Position numbers and translations under genes: made by a program. From assembly GCF_002077695.1 (NCBI RefSeq), contig NZ_MWUE01000017.1:186001-250000 (forward strand): a stretch of DNA of 64,000 nucleotides. Direction: 5' to 3'. The first letter of the stretch is position 1; each line of letters starts with the position of its first letter. The notes beneath the pieces were generated by a model. That model did not search any database, was not told the DNA's origin, and saw only the letters and a list, made by a program, of their open reading frames with translations. The stretch is from Pantoea latae. GTDB lineage: Bacteria; Pseudomonadota; Gammaproteobacteria; Enterobacterales; Enterobacteriaceae. This document shows, piece by piece, positions 1 through 8,864 of the stretch.

Positions 1-519
1 GAGCGCAAAAGGAATAGCCAGCGTGCTCATGGTGCTGACAACGCGGTCACGGCCTTTGCTAAGCACAATAAACAGCAGCGACACCGCAATAAACGCGAGC
101 ACCGCGCGGTTCAGCGCGGCGAAGTGCAGGTGCGCGGTAAAGTAGTTGTCTAGCGCGTTGACCAGCGACACCACGTAAACCAGCGTCACCGGAAAATGGG
201 CGACGCAGAAAAAGATCTTGATGCCCTGGCGCCCTTTGGGGCCAAAGAATTTGCCAAACAGCGGAAGAGCGGCGTTGTCTGTCTGGTTATCCCGCATAAA
301 GATGCGGCAGATCAGCACATGCGGGATCAGCGAGAGCGGTAAGCCCAGCAGCAGCATGATAAAAAATACCAGCGGTCCGCGCGTTCCCACTTCCACCGGC
401 AGAAAAAGCGTCCCTGCGCCCACCGTCGTGCCGTAGACACCCATCATCCAGATGGTATCTTTCCATGACCACGAGGGTCGGTTTGCTACTGCGTTTTCAG
501 TTCTTGCTTCAATATTCAT
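1..519 (-). CDS. Amino-acid permease, HAAAP (SdaC-like) family, C-terminus beyond window
   Basis: This is the first 173 residues of an inner-membrane amino-acid symporter; the rest lies before position 1. After a short polar N-terminus, the segment around residues 20-45 (WMMGVYGTTVGAGTLFLP) matches the glycine-rich first helix of the hydroxy/aromatic amino-acid permease family, which includes the serine carrier SdaC. Further hydrophobic stretches follow near residues 52-70, 95-120 and 135-155. The start is the only ATG preceding the first membrane segment. The family couples uptake of serine, threonine or aromatic amino acids to protons or sodium; the substrate here cannot be told from the fragment. 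It lies downstream of the LysR gene on the same strand, separated by about 200 bp containing an inverted repeat (579-602), so it is probably transcribed separately. Confidence 0.8.
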   Translation of the reverse strand, partial: MNIEARTENAVANRPSWSWKDTIWMMGVYGTTVGAGTLFLPVEVGTRGPLVFFIMLLLGLPLSLIPHVLICRIFMRDNQTDNAALPLFGKFFGPKGRQGIKIFFCVAHFPVTLVYVVSLVNALDNYFTAHLHFAALNRAVLAFIAVSLLFIVLSKGRDRVVSTMSTLAIPFAL

Positions 520-718
520 TATTTAGACTTTGCGTGACGAATTATTCAGATGTTGGCGTGCCGAAATGCATGACTGTTGTCTGGTCGGGTGCCAGGCCAG
601 ACAGATAACAAGGCGGCAGATTGTCTGGTAAAACGGCGAACAGGCCAAATGATTTCGCCTATTAAAGGGCATAACGTTGTCGTTCTGGAGAGGTTGCGAC
701 GCCAGAGAGGCGATGCCG

Positions 719-1633
719 CTAGAGCGTGGTTCTGTTGCCCGCCTTATCCTGCTCGAAAATTTTATGCTTCACCAAACGGTCGCGCAGCCAGGTTTGCGCC
801 TTCCCCGCCTGCGCCTGTTTAGACCAGAGCAGATCAATGCCCACAATCCAGTCGGTATGGGGATACTCTTTCTGTCGCAGCTCCACTAGCGTGCCTGCGC
901 GCAGTTCGCGATCGACGAATTCCCGCGGAAGCGACGCCCAACCCAGCCCGGCCAGCGCCGCCTCCAGCATCGCGCTGTAGCTCTCCACGCGCCAGAGCAT
1001 AGGGCTGTCGAGATATTCCGTGGTGGCAATTTTTTTCTCCTGGGAGCCAAAGGTGATATGCCGCCAGCTGTGCAGATCCGCAAACGACACGGGAATGCGC
1101 TGCGCAAGAGGATGTGCGGCGCTTACCACATGCACCATGACCACTTTTCCCAGCTGGGCGAACTCAATTTTCTCGCTGTCAATGGAATGAGAAAGCGCAA
1201 TGCCTAAATCGACCTCGCCGTTTTTCACCATCGCCTCGACATCGCCGCGAAACGGCTCTTTGATATGGATATCGACCTCAGGAAAGGTCATAGAGAATTC
1301 ATATAGTACGGGCGCAATGGTGACATAGGGCAGTTCAATGGCGAGGCTGACATGGCTTTCAATCTGCTGGTTGAAGGCGGCCACGCGTTGATCAAACGCC
1401 TGGCATCTTTCCAGTATGGTTTTGACATACTCCCGCAGCACCTCGCCTTCCGGCGTAAGCCGCACCTGCCGCGGCGTTCGTTCGAACAGGCTCAGGTTGA
1501 GTTCCAGCTCCAGATTGCTCATCGCCATGTTCACCGAGGACTGCGATTTTCTCATCTGACGTGCGGCCGCTGAGAAAGAGCCCGATTTGGCCACCTGCTC
1601 AAACGCCATAAGTTGTTCCAATGAATATTTCAC
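719..1633 (-). CDS. LysR-family transcriptional regulator
   Basis: A 304-residue DNA-binding regulator. Residues 1-60 carry the winged helix-turn-helix (SFSAAARQMRKSQSSVNMAM, then LFERTPRQVRLTPEGE). The rest is a periplasmic-binding-protein-like effector domain of normal LysR length. I chose the GTG at 1631-1633 because an AGG/GGGG Shine-Dalgarno lies just upstream and the HTH then begins at the usual place; a longer frame exists upstream but overlaps the divergent promoter. It is transcribed away from the NCS2 permease gene across 106 bp, the classic arrangement of a LysR regulator and its target. The likely targets are therefore the permease and deaminase genes, with a purine or pyrimidine-related inducer. 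That is inference from position. Confidence 0.88.
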   Translation of the reverse strand: MKYSLEQLMAFEQVAKSGSFSAAARQMRKSQSSVNMAMSNLELELNLSLFERTPRQVRLTPEGEVLREYVKTILERCQAFDQRVAAFNQQIESHVSLAIELPYVTIAPVLYEFSMTFPEVDIHIKEPFRGDVEAMVKNGEVDLGIALSHSIDSEKIEFAQLGKVVMVHVVSAAHPLAQRIPVSFADLHSWRHITFGSQEKKIATTEYLDSPMLWRVESYSAMLEAALAGLGWASLPREFVDRELRAGTLVELRQKEYPHTDWIVGIDLLWSKQAQAGKAQTWLRDRLVKHKIFEQDKAGNRTTL

Positions 1634-1739
1634 TATTCCCCTACCTTTCAGTTTTTCTGAAAACAGCTCGCTTACTTGTATCACTTTTTTACTTATAGAG
1701 TGAGTTTCCTGCGGGTTAACCGTGTGATGAGGGGGATTT
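1634..1739. promoter_or_regulatory. Divergent lysR / NCS2 permease control region
   Basis: 106 bp between two divergent starts. It is AT-rich compared with its flanks and contains short, imperfect dyads around 1675-1710 that could include a LysR T-N11-A site, but no single operator stands out. The rightward gene has a strong GAGGGGG Shine-Dalgarno just before its ATG at 1740. Confidence 0.45.
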
Positions 1740-3053
1740 ATGGAAACGTTGATGGCAGATAAAAAGCAGGACCGTGCGCTAAGCGTCAGACGCATTGCGT
1801 CGCTGGGCTTACAGCATGTTCTGGTGATGTACGCGGGGACGGTAACGGTGCCGTTGATTCTGGCGTCGGTCATGGGCTTAAACGGGGCGCAGACGGTCAC
1901 GCTGGTCAACGCCTGTCTGTTGACCTCGGGACTCGCCACGCTATTGCAGTCGGTGGGCCTCGGCCGCTTTGGCGGACGGCTGCCGCTCATTCAGGGGTGC
2001 TCGTTTATCGTGCTGGCGCCGATGGCGATGATTGGTCAGCAGTATGGCATTACCACGGTGTTCGGCGCCGCCATCGCCTGCGGGCTGTTTACCGTGATCG
2101 TCGCGCCGCTCTTTAGCCGGCTGATCCGCTTTTTTCCGCCCATCGTTATCGGCTGCGTGATCACCATTATCGGCATCTCTCTGATGCCCGCCGCCGCTAT
2201 CTGGATCGGCGGGGGAAACCCGGATGCCCCTGACTTTGCCAGCCCGTCTCAGCTGCTGCTGGCGCTGGCAACGCTGGCGATCACCCTGCTTTTCTACAGC
2301 AAAACGCGGGGCGTGATGCGCAACTTCAGCATCCTGGCGGGTATGCTGGCGGGCACCCTGATCGCTTTTGCCGCAGGCATGACCGATTTCTCCGCCGTCA
2401 CGCACGCCGCCTGGCTCGGTATCAGCATGCCCTTCTCTTTTGGCCTGCCGGTGTTTTCACCCGTGCCTGTTTTTGTCGCCTGTCTGGCGATGATCATCGT
2501 GATGACAGAGACCACAGGCAATGTCCTGCTGATAGACAAGCTGATGGGGCGCGCCACCACGCCGCAGCGCCTTGCCGACACCCTGCGCGCTGACGGCCTC
2601 TCTACCCTGGTGGGAGGCTGCCTTAACAGCTTTCCTTACAACGCGTTCTCGCAGAATGCCGGGCTGATTATGCTGACGCGCATCACCAGCCGTTCTGTGC
2701 TGGCTGCCGCGGGCGTGATACTGGTGTTACTCGGGCTGTTTCCTAAGCTGGGCGCGATTATTGCCGCTATTCCGCGTCCGGTTCTGGGCGGCGTTGGCGT
2801 GCTGATGTTTGGCATGACGCTGGCGGCCGGCATTCAGCAGCTGAAAGAGGTCAGCTTTGATAATGACAACACGATGCTGATTGTGGCGGTATCCATCAGC
2901 GTTGGCGTGATCCCCATGGCCTTCCCGGCGCTGTTTCATGCCCTGCCCGCCTCGCTGAGGCTGATTTTTAGCAGCGGCATTTTTATGGGCGGTTTTACGG
3001 CCGTGGTGCTGAATAGCTTACTGAACGCGAAAAAGGAGAAAAGAGATGCGTAA
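1740..3053 (+). CDS. NCS2-family nucleobase permease (xanthine/uric acid/uracil type)
   Basis: A 437-residue inner-membrane nucleobase:cation symporter with about 12-14 hydrophobic segments. Diagnostic motifs are visible: QHVLVMYAG in the first membrane helix, the acidic helix motif VMTETTGNV near residue 260, and the NAT signature QNAGLIMLTR near residue 305. These place it in the nucleobase-ascorbate transporter family with XanP, XanQ and UacT. Length is normal. The GAGGGGG Shine-Dalgarno fixes the start. The stop overlaps the start of the deaminase gene by 8 bp, so the two are translationally coupled. That suggests the imported base is the deaminase's substrate or product. The exact base (xanthine, urate, guanine, uracil) is not decided by sequence reading. 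Confidence 0.9.
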   Translation: METLMADKKQDRALSVRRIASLGLQHVLVMYAGTVTVPLILASVMGLNGAQTVTLVNACLLTSGLATLLQSVGLGRFGGRLPLIQGCSFIVLAPMAMIGQQYGITTVFGAAIACGLFTVIVAPLFSRLIRFFPPIVIGCVITIIGISLMPAAAIWIGGGNPDAPDFASPSQLLLALATLAITLLFYSKTRGVMRNFSILAGMLAGTLIAFAAGMTDFSAVTHAAWLGISMPFSFGLPVFSPVPVFVACLAMIIVMTETTGNVLLIDKLMGRATTPQRLADTLRADGLSTLVGGCLNSFPYNAFSQNAGLIMLTRITSRSVLAAAGVILVLLGLFPKLGAIIAAIPRPVLGGVGVLMFGMTLAAGIQQLKEVSFDNDNTMLIVAVSISVGVIPMAFPALFHALPASLRLIFSSGIFMGGFTAVVLNSLLNAKKEKRDA

Positions 3054-3525
3054 GGCGACGGATATTCAATTTTTGCGACTCTCTAACGACGTGGGCAAAC
3101 GCGCCATCGCCCTGGGCAATCACCCTTTCGGCGCGGTGCTGGTGGCGCCCGATAACGAAACCGTCCTGTTAACCCAGTGTAATATCGACACCGTTAATCA
3201 TGCCGAGTCGACGCTGGCCCGCATCGCGGCCAGTAATTTTACCGCTGACTACCTCTGGACGTGCACGCTCTATACGGCCGTCGAGCCCTGCTGCATGTGC
3301 GCGGGCACGATCTACTGGGCGAATATTGGCCGCGTGGTGTATGGCATGAGCGAAACGCGCCTGCTGGAATGCACGGGAAATCATCATGAGAATCCGACCA
3401 TGACGCTCTCCGCCGCCACCGTTTTTGCGCACGGGCAGAAAAATATCACGCTGGTCGGGCCGGTTGAGGAGGTCGAAGAGGAGACGCTGCGGCTGCAGCA
3501 GGCATTTTGGCAGACGAGAAAATAA
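3046..3525 (+). CDS. Nucleoside/nucleobase deaminase (cytidine deaminase fold)
   Basis: A 159-residue zinc hydrolase of the CMP/dCMP deaminase superfamily. The zinc motif is intact: HAE at about residues 52-54 (histidine ligand and catalytic glutamate) and PCCMC near residues 84-88 (two cysteine ligands). Length fits the guanine deaminase/TadA-like group rather than larger amidohydrolase deaminases, but it is not TadA, which lies elsewhere in these genomes. It overlaps the permease gene by 8 bp and shares its operon. Expected reaction: hydrolytic deamination of an imported base such as guanine, isoguanine or cytosine, in the cytoplasm. The specific substrate is inference from context. Confidence 0.85.
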   Translation: MRKATDIQFLRLSNDVGKRAIALGNHPFGAVLVAPDNETVLLTQCNIDTVNHAESTLARIAASNFTADYLWTCTLYTAVEPCCMCAGTIYWANIGRVVYGMSETRLLECTGNHHENPTMTLSAATVFAHGQKNITLVGPVEEVEEETLRLQQAFWQTRK

Positions 3526-3531
3526 TGTTCA

Positions 3532-3563
3532 GCGTTACGCTGGTACCGGCGCCAGCGTGACGC
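3532..3563 (+). terminator. Hairpin after permease-deaminase operon
   Basis: A 12-bp stem with one G-T wobble (GCGTTACGCTGG / CCAGCGTGACGC) and an 8-nt loop lies a few bases after the deaminase stop. There is no U-tract, so it is a weak or factor-assisted terminator, or an mRNA-stabilising hairpin. Confidence 0.5.
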
Positions 3564-3731
3564 GCGCCGGATCTGTTTAGCCGCTCCTTACCATCCTGCC
3601 GCTAAGATTTCTTATTGAATTGCCATACAAAATGTTATTTGCACCCTGACGCGTTCTCTGTAACTCTGCATATAACAAAAGAGTTTAATTCTATATGTAA
3701 ATTATGAATAACGTTATAAGAGGGTTGGCTA

Positions 3732-4889
3732 ATGAGCACGTCAGCGCAGCACAACATTAATCTCTTCTGGTTTTTACCCACCCACGGCGATGGCCGCTAC
3801 CTGGGCACCACGCAGGGCGCAAGAGCGGTGGATTTACCCTATTTGCAGCAGGTTGCCCTGGCGGCCGATCAGCTGGGCTACTATGGCGTGCTGATCCCGA
3901 CGGGAAAAAGCTGTGAAGATGCCTGGATAATCGCCTCGGCGCTGGCGCCCATGACCAAAAATCTGCGCTATCTGGTGGCTGTGCGTCCAGGCCTGCAACC
4001 GCCAGCCCTGGCGGCACGCATGGCCGCCACGCTGGATCGCCTGTCAGAAGGCCGTCTGCTGATTAACGTGGTGACCGGCGGCGATCCGGTAGAAAACCGG
4101 GGCGACGGCATTTTTCTCAGCCATGCCGAACGCTATCAGGTCACCCGCGAGTTTCTTGACGTCTACTCGCGCCTGCTTAAAGGCGAAAAGGTCGATTACG
4201 CCGGCGAGCATATCCGCGTTGAAGGCGCCGAAATCACCTTTCCGCCGGTGCAGGAGAACGGGCCGCCGCTTTATTTCGGCGGCTCCTCTGAGGACGCTAT
4301 CGAGGTGGCGGCAAATCAGATCGATACCTATCTGACGTGGGGCGAGCCGGTCGAACAGGTGGCTGAAAAGCTGGCTGTGGTGCGCCAGCGGGCACAGAAG
4401 AAAGGGCGCACGCTCTCCTACGGTATTCGGTTGCATGTGATCGTGCGTGAGACGGAAGAAGAGGCCTGGGCGGCGGCGGATCGCCTGATTGCCCATCTTG
4501 ACGATGAGACCATTGCCGCCGCGCAAAAGATCTTTGCGCGTATGGACTCAGCAGGCCAGGCGCGGATGAGCGCGTTGCACAGTGGGTCGCGCGAGGGATT
4601 GCGTATTGGACCAAACCTGTGGGCGGGCGTCGGGCTGGCGCGCGGCGGTGCCGGCACCGCGCTGGTGGGCAATCCGCAGCAGGTGGCGGATCGCATCCGC
4701 GAATATCAGGCGCTAGGGATTGAAAACTTTATCTTTTCCGGCTATCCGCATCTGGAAGAGGCGCACCGCTTTGCCGAGCTGGTCATGCCGCTGCTGCCGC
4801 ATGCTTCTCACGCCACGAAAAAACAGCGCGTCGTTAACACCGGCCCCTTTGGCGAAATCCTCGCCAGCGGCGAAACAGGCAAAAGGTAG
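3732..4889 (+). CDS. ssuD: FMNH2-dependent alkanesulfonate monooxygenase (SsuD-like)
   Basis: A 385-residue cytoplasmic flavin-dependent monooxygenase of the bacterial luciferase fold. It follows E. coli SsuD through the whole length: [15 protein letters not shown] at the N-terminus, [12 protein letters not shown] near residue 55, NVVTGGDP near 110, LYFGGSS near 185, [12 protein letters not shown] near 230, and [19 protein letters not shown] near 300. SsuD releases sulfite from alkanesulfonates using FMNH2 supplied by a partner reductase. No ssuE, ssuA, ssuC or ssuB lies beside it, so it may be a paralogue outside the canonical ssu operon. It is convergent with the MetNIQ/NtaA/SfnB operon. 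The upstream region is AT-rich and has the palindrome ATAACGTTAT at 3708-3717; control by CysB or Cbl is plausible but unproven. Confidence 0.88.
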   Translation: MSTSAQHNINLFWFLPTHGDGRYLGTTQGARAVDLPYLQQVALAADQLGYYGVLIPTGKSCEDAWIIASALAPMTKNLRYLVAVRPGLQPPALAARMAATLDRLSEGRLLINVVTGGDPVENRGDGIFLSHAERYQVTREFLDVYSRLLKGEKVDYAGEHIRVEGAEITFPPVQENGPPLYFGGSSEDAIEVAANQIDTYLTWGEPVEQVAEKLAVVRQRAQKKGRTLSYGIRLHVIVRETEEEAWAAADRLIAHLDDETIAAAQKIFARMDSAGQARMSALHSGSREGLRIGPNLWAGVGLARGGAGTALVGNPQQVADRIREYQALGIENFIFSGYPHLEEAHRFAELVMPLLPHASHATKKQRVVNTGPFGEILASGETGKR

Positions 4890-4901
4890 CCTGGAGAGCG
4901 T

Positions 4902-4933
4902 GCCGGCGGGCCGGCGATCGCCAGCCCGCCGGC
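4902..4933. terminator. Bidirectional terminator-like hairpin between convergent sulfur genes
   Basis: A perfect 9-bp GC arm pair (GCCGGCGGG / CCCGCCGGC) encloses a loop that itself holds the palindrome GGCGATCGCC. It fills the gap between the convergent ssuD-like and metI-like genes and could end transcription from both sides. No U-tract on either strand. Confidence 0.55.
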
Positions 4934-4934
4934 G

Positions 4935-5585
4935 TTAACGGTGATTCAGCCGGCGCGACAGGCGATCGCCGCAAAACTGCAGCAGCGTTACCAGCGCCAC
5001 CAGCACCACGATTACCGTTACCATCACCTGCATATCGAAGCGTTGATAGCCATAGCGATAGGCCAGATCGCCCAGCCCTCCCGCGCCGATAGCGCCTGCC
5101 ATCGCTGATGCGTTGATCATCGTCACCAGCGTAATGGTAAAGCCGCTCACGATGCCGGGCCGCGCCTCCGGCAGCAAAACGTGCCAGATAATATGCAGGC
5201 GATGGAAGCCCATCGCCTGCGCCGCTTCGGTCAGCCCTTTATCCACTTCGCGCAGGCTGACTTCGGCGATGCGGGCGAAAAAAGGGGTCGCCGCCAGGGT
5301 GAGCGGCACCACGGCCGCCCAGACGCCGTAGGTGGTGCCGACCACCCAGCGGGTGAAAGGGATCAGGGCGACCATCAAAATCAGGAAGGGAATCGAGCGG
5401 AACAGATTCACCATCCAGCCGAGAACGCGATGCACCGTCGGGCTGGGAAAGAGATCGTCCCGCCCGCTCACCACTAAAATTACCGCCATCGGCAGCCCCA
5501 GCGCGAACGCCAGCAAAGAGGAGACGCCGACCATCAGCAGCGTGTCCAGCAGGGCGTTCCACAGGCGATCAAGAGCCAGTGACAT
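4935..5585 (-). CDS. MetI-like ABC transporter permease
   Basis: A 216-residue inner-membrane permease with about five to six hydrophobic segments and the ABC permease EAA region (EAAQAMGFHRLHIIWHVLLPEA, residues about 140-160). Length and sequence fit the MetI family, the membrane half of methionine and related importers. It is the last gene of a transporter set: the binding protein and ATPase genes lie immediately upstream, and the ATPase gene overlaps it by 17 bp. Given the monooxygenase and SfnB genes upstream, the system more likely imports an organosulfur compound than methionine itself; that is inference. It ends against a terminator-like hairpin shared with the convergent ssuD-like gene. 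Confidence 0.88.
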   Translation of the reverse strand: MSLALDRLWNALLDTLLMVGVSSLLAFALGLPMAVILVVSGRDDLFPSPTVHRVLGWMVNLFRSIPFLILMVALIPFTRWVVGTTYGVWAAVVPLTLAATPFFARIAEVSLREVDKGLTEAAQAMGFHRLHIIWHVLLPEARPGIVSGFTITLVTMINASAMAGAIGAGGLGDLAYRYGYQRFDMQVMVTVIVVLVALVTLLQFCGDRLSRRLNHR

Positions 5586-6669
5586 AACCTAATACCTCCA
5601 GTCTGTCGGCAAAGTTCGCCAGCTGACGCTCGGCGAATTGCGCCTCATGTTTTGCATCGAGCAGCAGCAGCAGCTGGCCGATAGGCTTGTTTTGCACCCA
5701 TTCGATCGCGCTGTAGAGCACCGTGATCTCTCCCGGCGCCTGCGCGCCCAGGACGCCAAGATCGGGGTGCGCGCCCTGTCCGTTGTAGCGCAAACGCACC
5801 AGCGGGCGCGAATAACTGTTTTGTCGCTGTGCGCTGAGGCGCGGGACAATCTGTTCCGGCACGCTCTGAAAATCAGGGTTGAGCAGCTGGCGCGTGGTCT
5901 CCTCGCGCGGATCGCTGTAAACCTGCCAGACGGGCCCGCGCTCAATGATGTTTCCCTGGTCGATAACCGCGACGGTGTGGCAGAGATCGTGCACCACATC
6001 CATCTCATGGGTAATCAATACAATCGTGATGTGACGCTGCTGGTTGATCTTTTTCAGCAGGGCGAGAATGGCGCGCGTGGTCTCGGGATCAAGCGCCGAG
6101 GTGGCCTCATCGCACAGCAGCAGTTCGGGATCGTGAACCAGCGCGCGGGCGATGCCGACGCGCTGTTTCTGTCCGCCGGAGAGCTGAGCGGGCCAGGCGT
6201 GCTGGCGCGCCTCCAGTCCGACCAGCGCCAGCAGCTCATCAACTTTGCGCGCGCGCGCGGCCGCAGGCACGCCAGCCACTTTCAGCGGCAGCTCAATGTT
6301 TTGCCGCACCGTTTTGGCGGAGAGCAGGTTGAAATGCTGAAAAATCATGCCGGTGCGGCGTCGCCACGCCACCAGCTGCCGCGCGCTGAGCGCGCTGATA
6401 TCAATGCCATCAATCACCACGCGTCCGGCGCTGGGATCCTCCAGCCGGTTGAGACAGCGGATCAGCGTGGATTTGCCCGCGCCGCTGCGGCCGATAATGC
6501 CGAAAATCTCGCCGTGCTGGATGGTCAGGCTGACGTTATGCAGCGCATCCACCTGCTGACCCGAATAGCGTTTACTCAGGGCGTCAATCGTCACGTGGGT
6601 TTTTCCGCCGGCGTGTGTCGCCACGGCAGGCGCGGCCGCCCGCGCGTCAGGCACGATCAGGCTGACCAT
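5569..6669 (-). CDS. MetN-like ABC transporter ATPase with C-terminal NIL domain
   Basis: A 366-residue ATPase that powers the adjacent MetI/MetQ-type importer. Visible motifs: Walker A GRSGAGKST near residue 60, the LSGGQKQRVGIARAL signature near 165, Walker B LLLCDEATSALDP near 185, and the H-loop VLITHEMDVV near 220. The C-terminal 90 or so residues form the ACT-like NIL domain, which in MetN senses internal methionine and inhibits transport. A roughly 25-residue extension precedes the usual start of the nucleotide-binding domain. The start lies 2 bp beyond the binding-protein stop; a GGAG is placed 9 bp upstream. Known family role is import of D/L-methionine; here organosulfur is inferred from context. 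Confidence 0.9.
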   Translation of the reverse strand: MVSLIVPDARAAAPAVATHAGGKTHVTIDALSKRYSGQQVDALHNVSLTIQHGEIFGIIGRSGAGKSTLIRCLNRLEDPSAGRVVIDGIDISALSARQLVAWRRRTGMIFQHFNLLSAKTVRQNIELPLKVAGVPAAARARKVDELLALVGLEARQHAWPAQLSGGQKQRVGIARALVHDPELLLCDEATSALDPETTRAILALLKKINQQRHITIVLITHEMDVVHDLCHTVAVIDQGNIIERGPVWQVYSDPREETTRQLLNPDFQSVPEQIVPRLSAQRQNSYSRPLVRLRYNGQGAHPDLGVLGAQAPGEITVLYSAIEWVQNKPIGQLLLLLDAKHEAQFAERQLANFADRLEVLGYVTGS

Positions 6670-6671
6670 GA

Positions 6672-7481
6672 TTACTGACTCCAGCCTGGCTGATAGAGTT
6701 TGCCGTAGAAGCTGTCGAGGCTGGCGCGCACCGCCGGCGAATGCTGATAAATATCGACAAATTTCGCCAGTCGCGGATCGTCCTGATGTCCCTGGCGGAT
6801 GACAAACTGAATCACATATTCAGGGTGCTCCAGCCCATCAAACAACAGCGCTTTTTCCGGATCGATGGTTTTGGCCAGTCGCAGATAGTGCGGATAGCCC
6901 TGGGCCAGGTCGACCTCTTCCAGCGAGCGAGAAAGCTGCACCGCTTCGACCTCGATGATTTTGAGATCCTTCGGGTTGCTGACGATATCGTCTACCGTGG
7001 ACTTCAGCCCGGCGCCCGGCTTGAGGGTAATCAATCCCGCTTTCTGCAGCAGCAGTAAGCCGCGCGCGCCGTTGATCGGATCGTTGGCGATAGCGACGGT
7101 TCCTCCCTGCGGCACCTGGTCGATGGCGCTGTGCTTTTTCGAGTAAAGCCCGATGTTGTTGATGATGGCGGGCGCGTAGGCCACCAGGTGGAAACCACCT
7201 GACTGATTGGCGTTCTCGAGGAAAGGCTTGTGCTGGAACAGGTTGACGTCGATGTCACCATTTTCCACGCTGACGTTGGGCGCGGTCCAGTCGGTGAACT
7301 CCACCAGCTCAACAGCCAGCCCGCTTTTTTTCGCTTCGGCGACGGCGGTTTCCAGCGGCGGCGCAAACGCCGCCGTGGTGCCCACCTTAAGCGGGCCTGA
7401 ATAGTCGGCGGCGGCGGCTGCCGTGCAGAGCGTCAGCAGGGCGCCGCCCAGCGCGGCGCGGAGTGGCTTAGAAAATGTCAT
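6672..7481 (-). CDS. MetQ/NlpA-family ABC substrate-binding protein
   Basis: A 269-residue periplasmic solute receptor. A Sec signal peptide (basic start, hydrophobic core, AAAAA-rich cleavage region near residues 20-25) is present. Unlike E. coli MetQ there is no convincing lipobox, since the only nearby cysteine is in LTLC, so the protein is probably soluble. Family motifs include VGTTAAFAPPLE after the signal, then DVNLFQHKPFLE and IANDPINGARGLLLLQKAGLI. An AAGGAA Shine-Dalgarno precedes the ATG. It is followed within 3 bp by the ATPase gene. Its position directly after the NtaA/SfnB genes suggests it binds a sulfur-containing ligand that those oxygenases then desulfurise. Confidence 0.9.
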   Translation of the reverse strand: MTFSKPLRAALGGALLTLCTAAAAADYSGPLKVGTTAAFAPPLETAVAEAKKSGLAVELVEFTDWTAPNVSVENGDIDVNLFQHKPFLENANQSGGFHLVAYAPAIINNIGLYSKKHSAIDQVPQGGTVAIANDPINGARGLLLLQKAGLITLKPGAGLKSTVDDIVSNPKDLKIIEVEAVQLSRSLEEVDLAQGYPHYLRLAKTIDPEKALLFDGLEHPEYVIQFVIRQGHQDDPRLAKFVDIYQHSPAVRASLDSFYGKLYQPGWSQ

Positions 7482-7505
7482 GGTTATTCCTTGAGGTTAA
7501 ATGCA

Positions 7506-8864
7506 TCAACGCGGGCCTGCAGCATGCCGCCAGCGCGCCGCAGGATGGCGGTCAGGCAGGCGGTCATACTGGAAGATTTTTTTGCGCAGCGAACCCGGCT
7601 GATAAGCCGTTTTATAGCGGCCGCGCTGCTGTAGCTCCGGCACCACCAGTTCGATGAAATCGCGGTAGCTTTGCGGGTTGAGGATGCGCGTCAGATTAAA
7701 GCCGTCGATATCGCCTTCATCCATCCAGTGCAGCAACGCGTCCGCCACCTGCGAGGGATTGCCGATAATCAACGGGTAGCGGCTGCCCATGGCGTGCTGC
7801 TCCAGCAGCCGACGTCGCGTCCAGCCGCTATAGGCTTTGCTGACCGATTCGATGGCGCGCGTTTCGCCGGTCTCGATCGGCGTATCTAAATCGAAGGCCG
7901 CGAGGTCGACGCCAATCGAACTGGAAAAATGCGCGATGCCCGCTTCCGGGCTGGCATATTCCAGATAGCTGCGGTACTTCTCCTGCGCTTCGCGCTCGCT
8001 CGGCGCCACGATCACGCCGACGCCCATAAAAATGCGCAGATCGCTGGCATGGCGTCCCGCCTCGACCGCCGCATGACGCAGCCGCTGCGTCTGCTGGCGC
8101 ATCGCGCTGGGCGTGCTGGCGTTAACGAAGGTGCATTCGGCATGACGTGCGGCAAAGCGCAGGCCGCGCGCGGACGAGCCGGCCTGGAACAGCAGCGGCG
8201 TGCGCTGCGGCGAGGGACTGCTGAGGTGATAGCCCTCAACCTGATAAAATTCGCCCTGATGGTTAATCGCATGGATCTTGCTGGCATCGGCATATAGCCG
8301 ACGCCGCCGATCGACCACCAGCGCATCCTCCTGCCAGCTGCCTTCCCACAGCTGATAGCTCACGTCGAGAAACTCATCGGCCTGATCGTAGCGTCGGTCA
8401 TGGGCGAGTAGCTGAGTATTGCCCATCGCGCGGGCGGCGCTGTCGAGATAGCCGGTGACGATGTTCCAGCCGATGCGGCCCTGGGTCAGATGATCGAGCG
8501 TCGACAGACGTCGGGCGAAGGGAAACGGCGCCTCGTAGCTCAGGTTGGCGGTGACGCTAAAGCCAAGATGCTGCGTCACGCCCGCCATCGCCGACACCAG
8601 CATCAGCGGATCGTTGACCGGCAGCTGAATGGACTCGCGCGCGGTGAGTTCGATGCCCTGTTGATAGACGTCATACACCCCCAGAATGTCGGCGATAAAG
8701 ATGCCGTCAAACAGCCCGCGCTCCAGCAGGCGCGCTAAATCCGTCCAGTAGCTCAGGGTGTTAAACTCCACCGAGCGATCCTGCGGGTGCGTCCACATGC
8801 CGTGATGAATATGACCGACGCAGTTCATATTAAACGCGTTAAGCAGAACCTGTTTGCCGCTCAT
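7506..8864 (-). CDS. NtaA/SnaA/DszA-family FMN-dependent monooxygenase
   Basis: A 452-residue flavin-dependent monooxygenase of the luciferase fold, cytoplasmic. The family hallmarks are clear: GHIHHGMWTHPQD near residue 17, FDGIFIADILGVYDVY near 55, a RLSTLDHLTQGRIGWNIVTGYLDSAARAMG block near 120-145, and LLFQAGSSARGLRFAARHAECTFV near 225. Members (DszA, NtaA, SfnG-related) cleave C-S or C-N bonds with FMNH2 and O2. Length is normal. The start overlaps the stop of the upstream SfnB gene by 4 bp (ATGA), showing translational coupling. A reductase supplying FMNH2 is not encoded nearby. The likely role is desulfurisation of a sulfone or thioether brought in by the MetNIQ-type importer. Confidence 0.9.
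   Translation of the reverse strand: MSGKQVLLNAFNMNCVGHIHHGMWTHPQDRSVEFNTLSYWTDLARLLERGLFDGIFIADILGVYDVYQQGIELTARESIQLPVNDPLMLVSAMAGVTQHLGFSVTANLSYEAPFPFARRLSTLDHLTQGRIGWNIVTGYLDSAARAMGNTQLLAHDRRYDQADEFLDVSYQLWEGSWQEDALVVDRRRRLYADASKIHAINHQGEFYQVEGYHLSSPSPQRTPLLFQAGSSARGLRFAARHAECTFVNASTPSAMRQQTQRLRHAAVEAGRHASDLRIFMGVGVIVAPSEREAQEKYRSYLEYASPEAGIAHFSSSIGVDLAAFDLDTPIETGETRAIESVSKAYSGWTRRRLLEQHAMGSRYPLIIGNPSQVADALLHWMDEGDIDGFNLTRILNPQSYRDFIELVVPELQQRGRYKTAYQPGSLRKKIFQYDRLPDRHPAARWRHAAGPR

Noticed and set aside
579-602. Inverted repeat GTCTGG / CCAGAC between the LysR gene and the truncated permease, considered as a terminator.
   Set aside because: Only 6 bp of stem around a 12-nt loop, with no U-tract; too weak to call.
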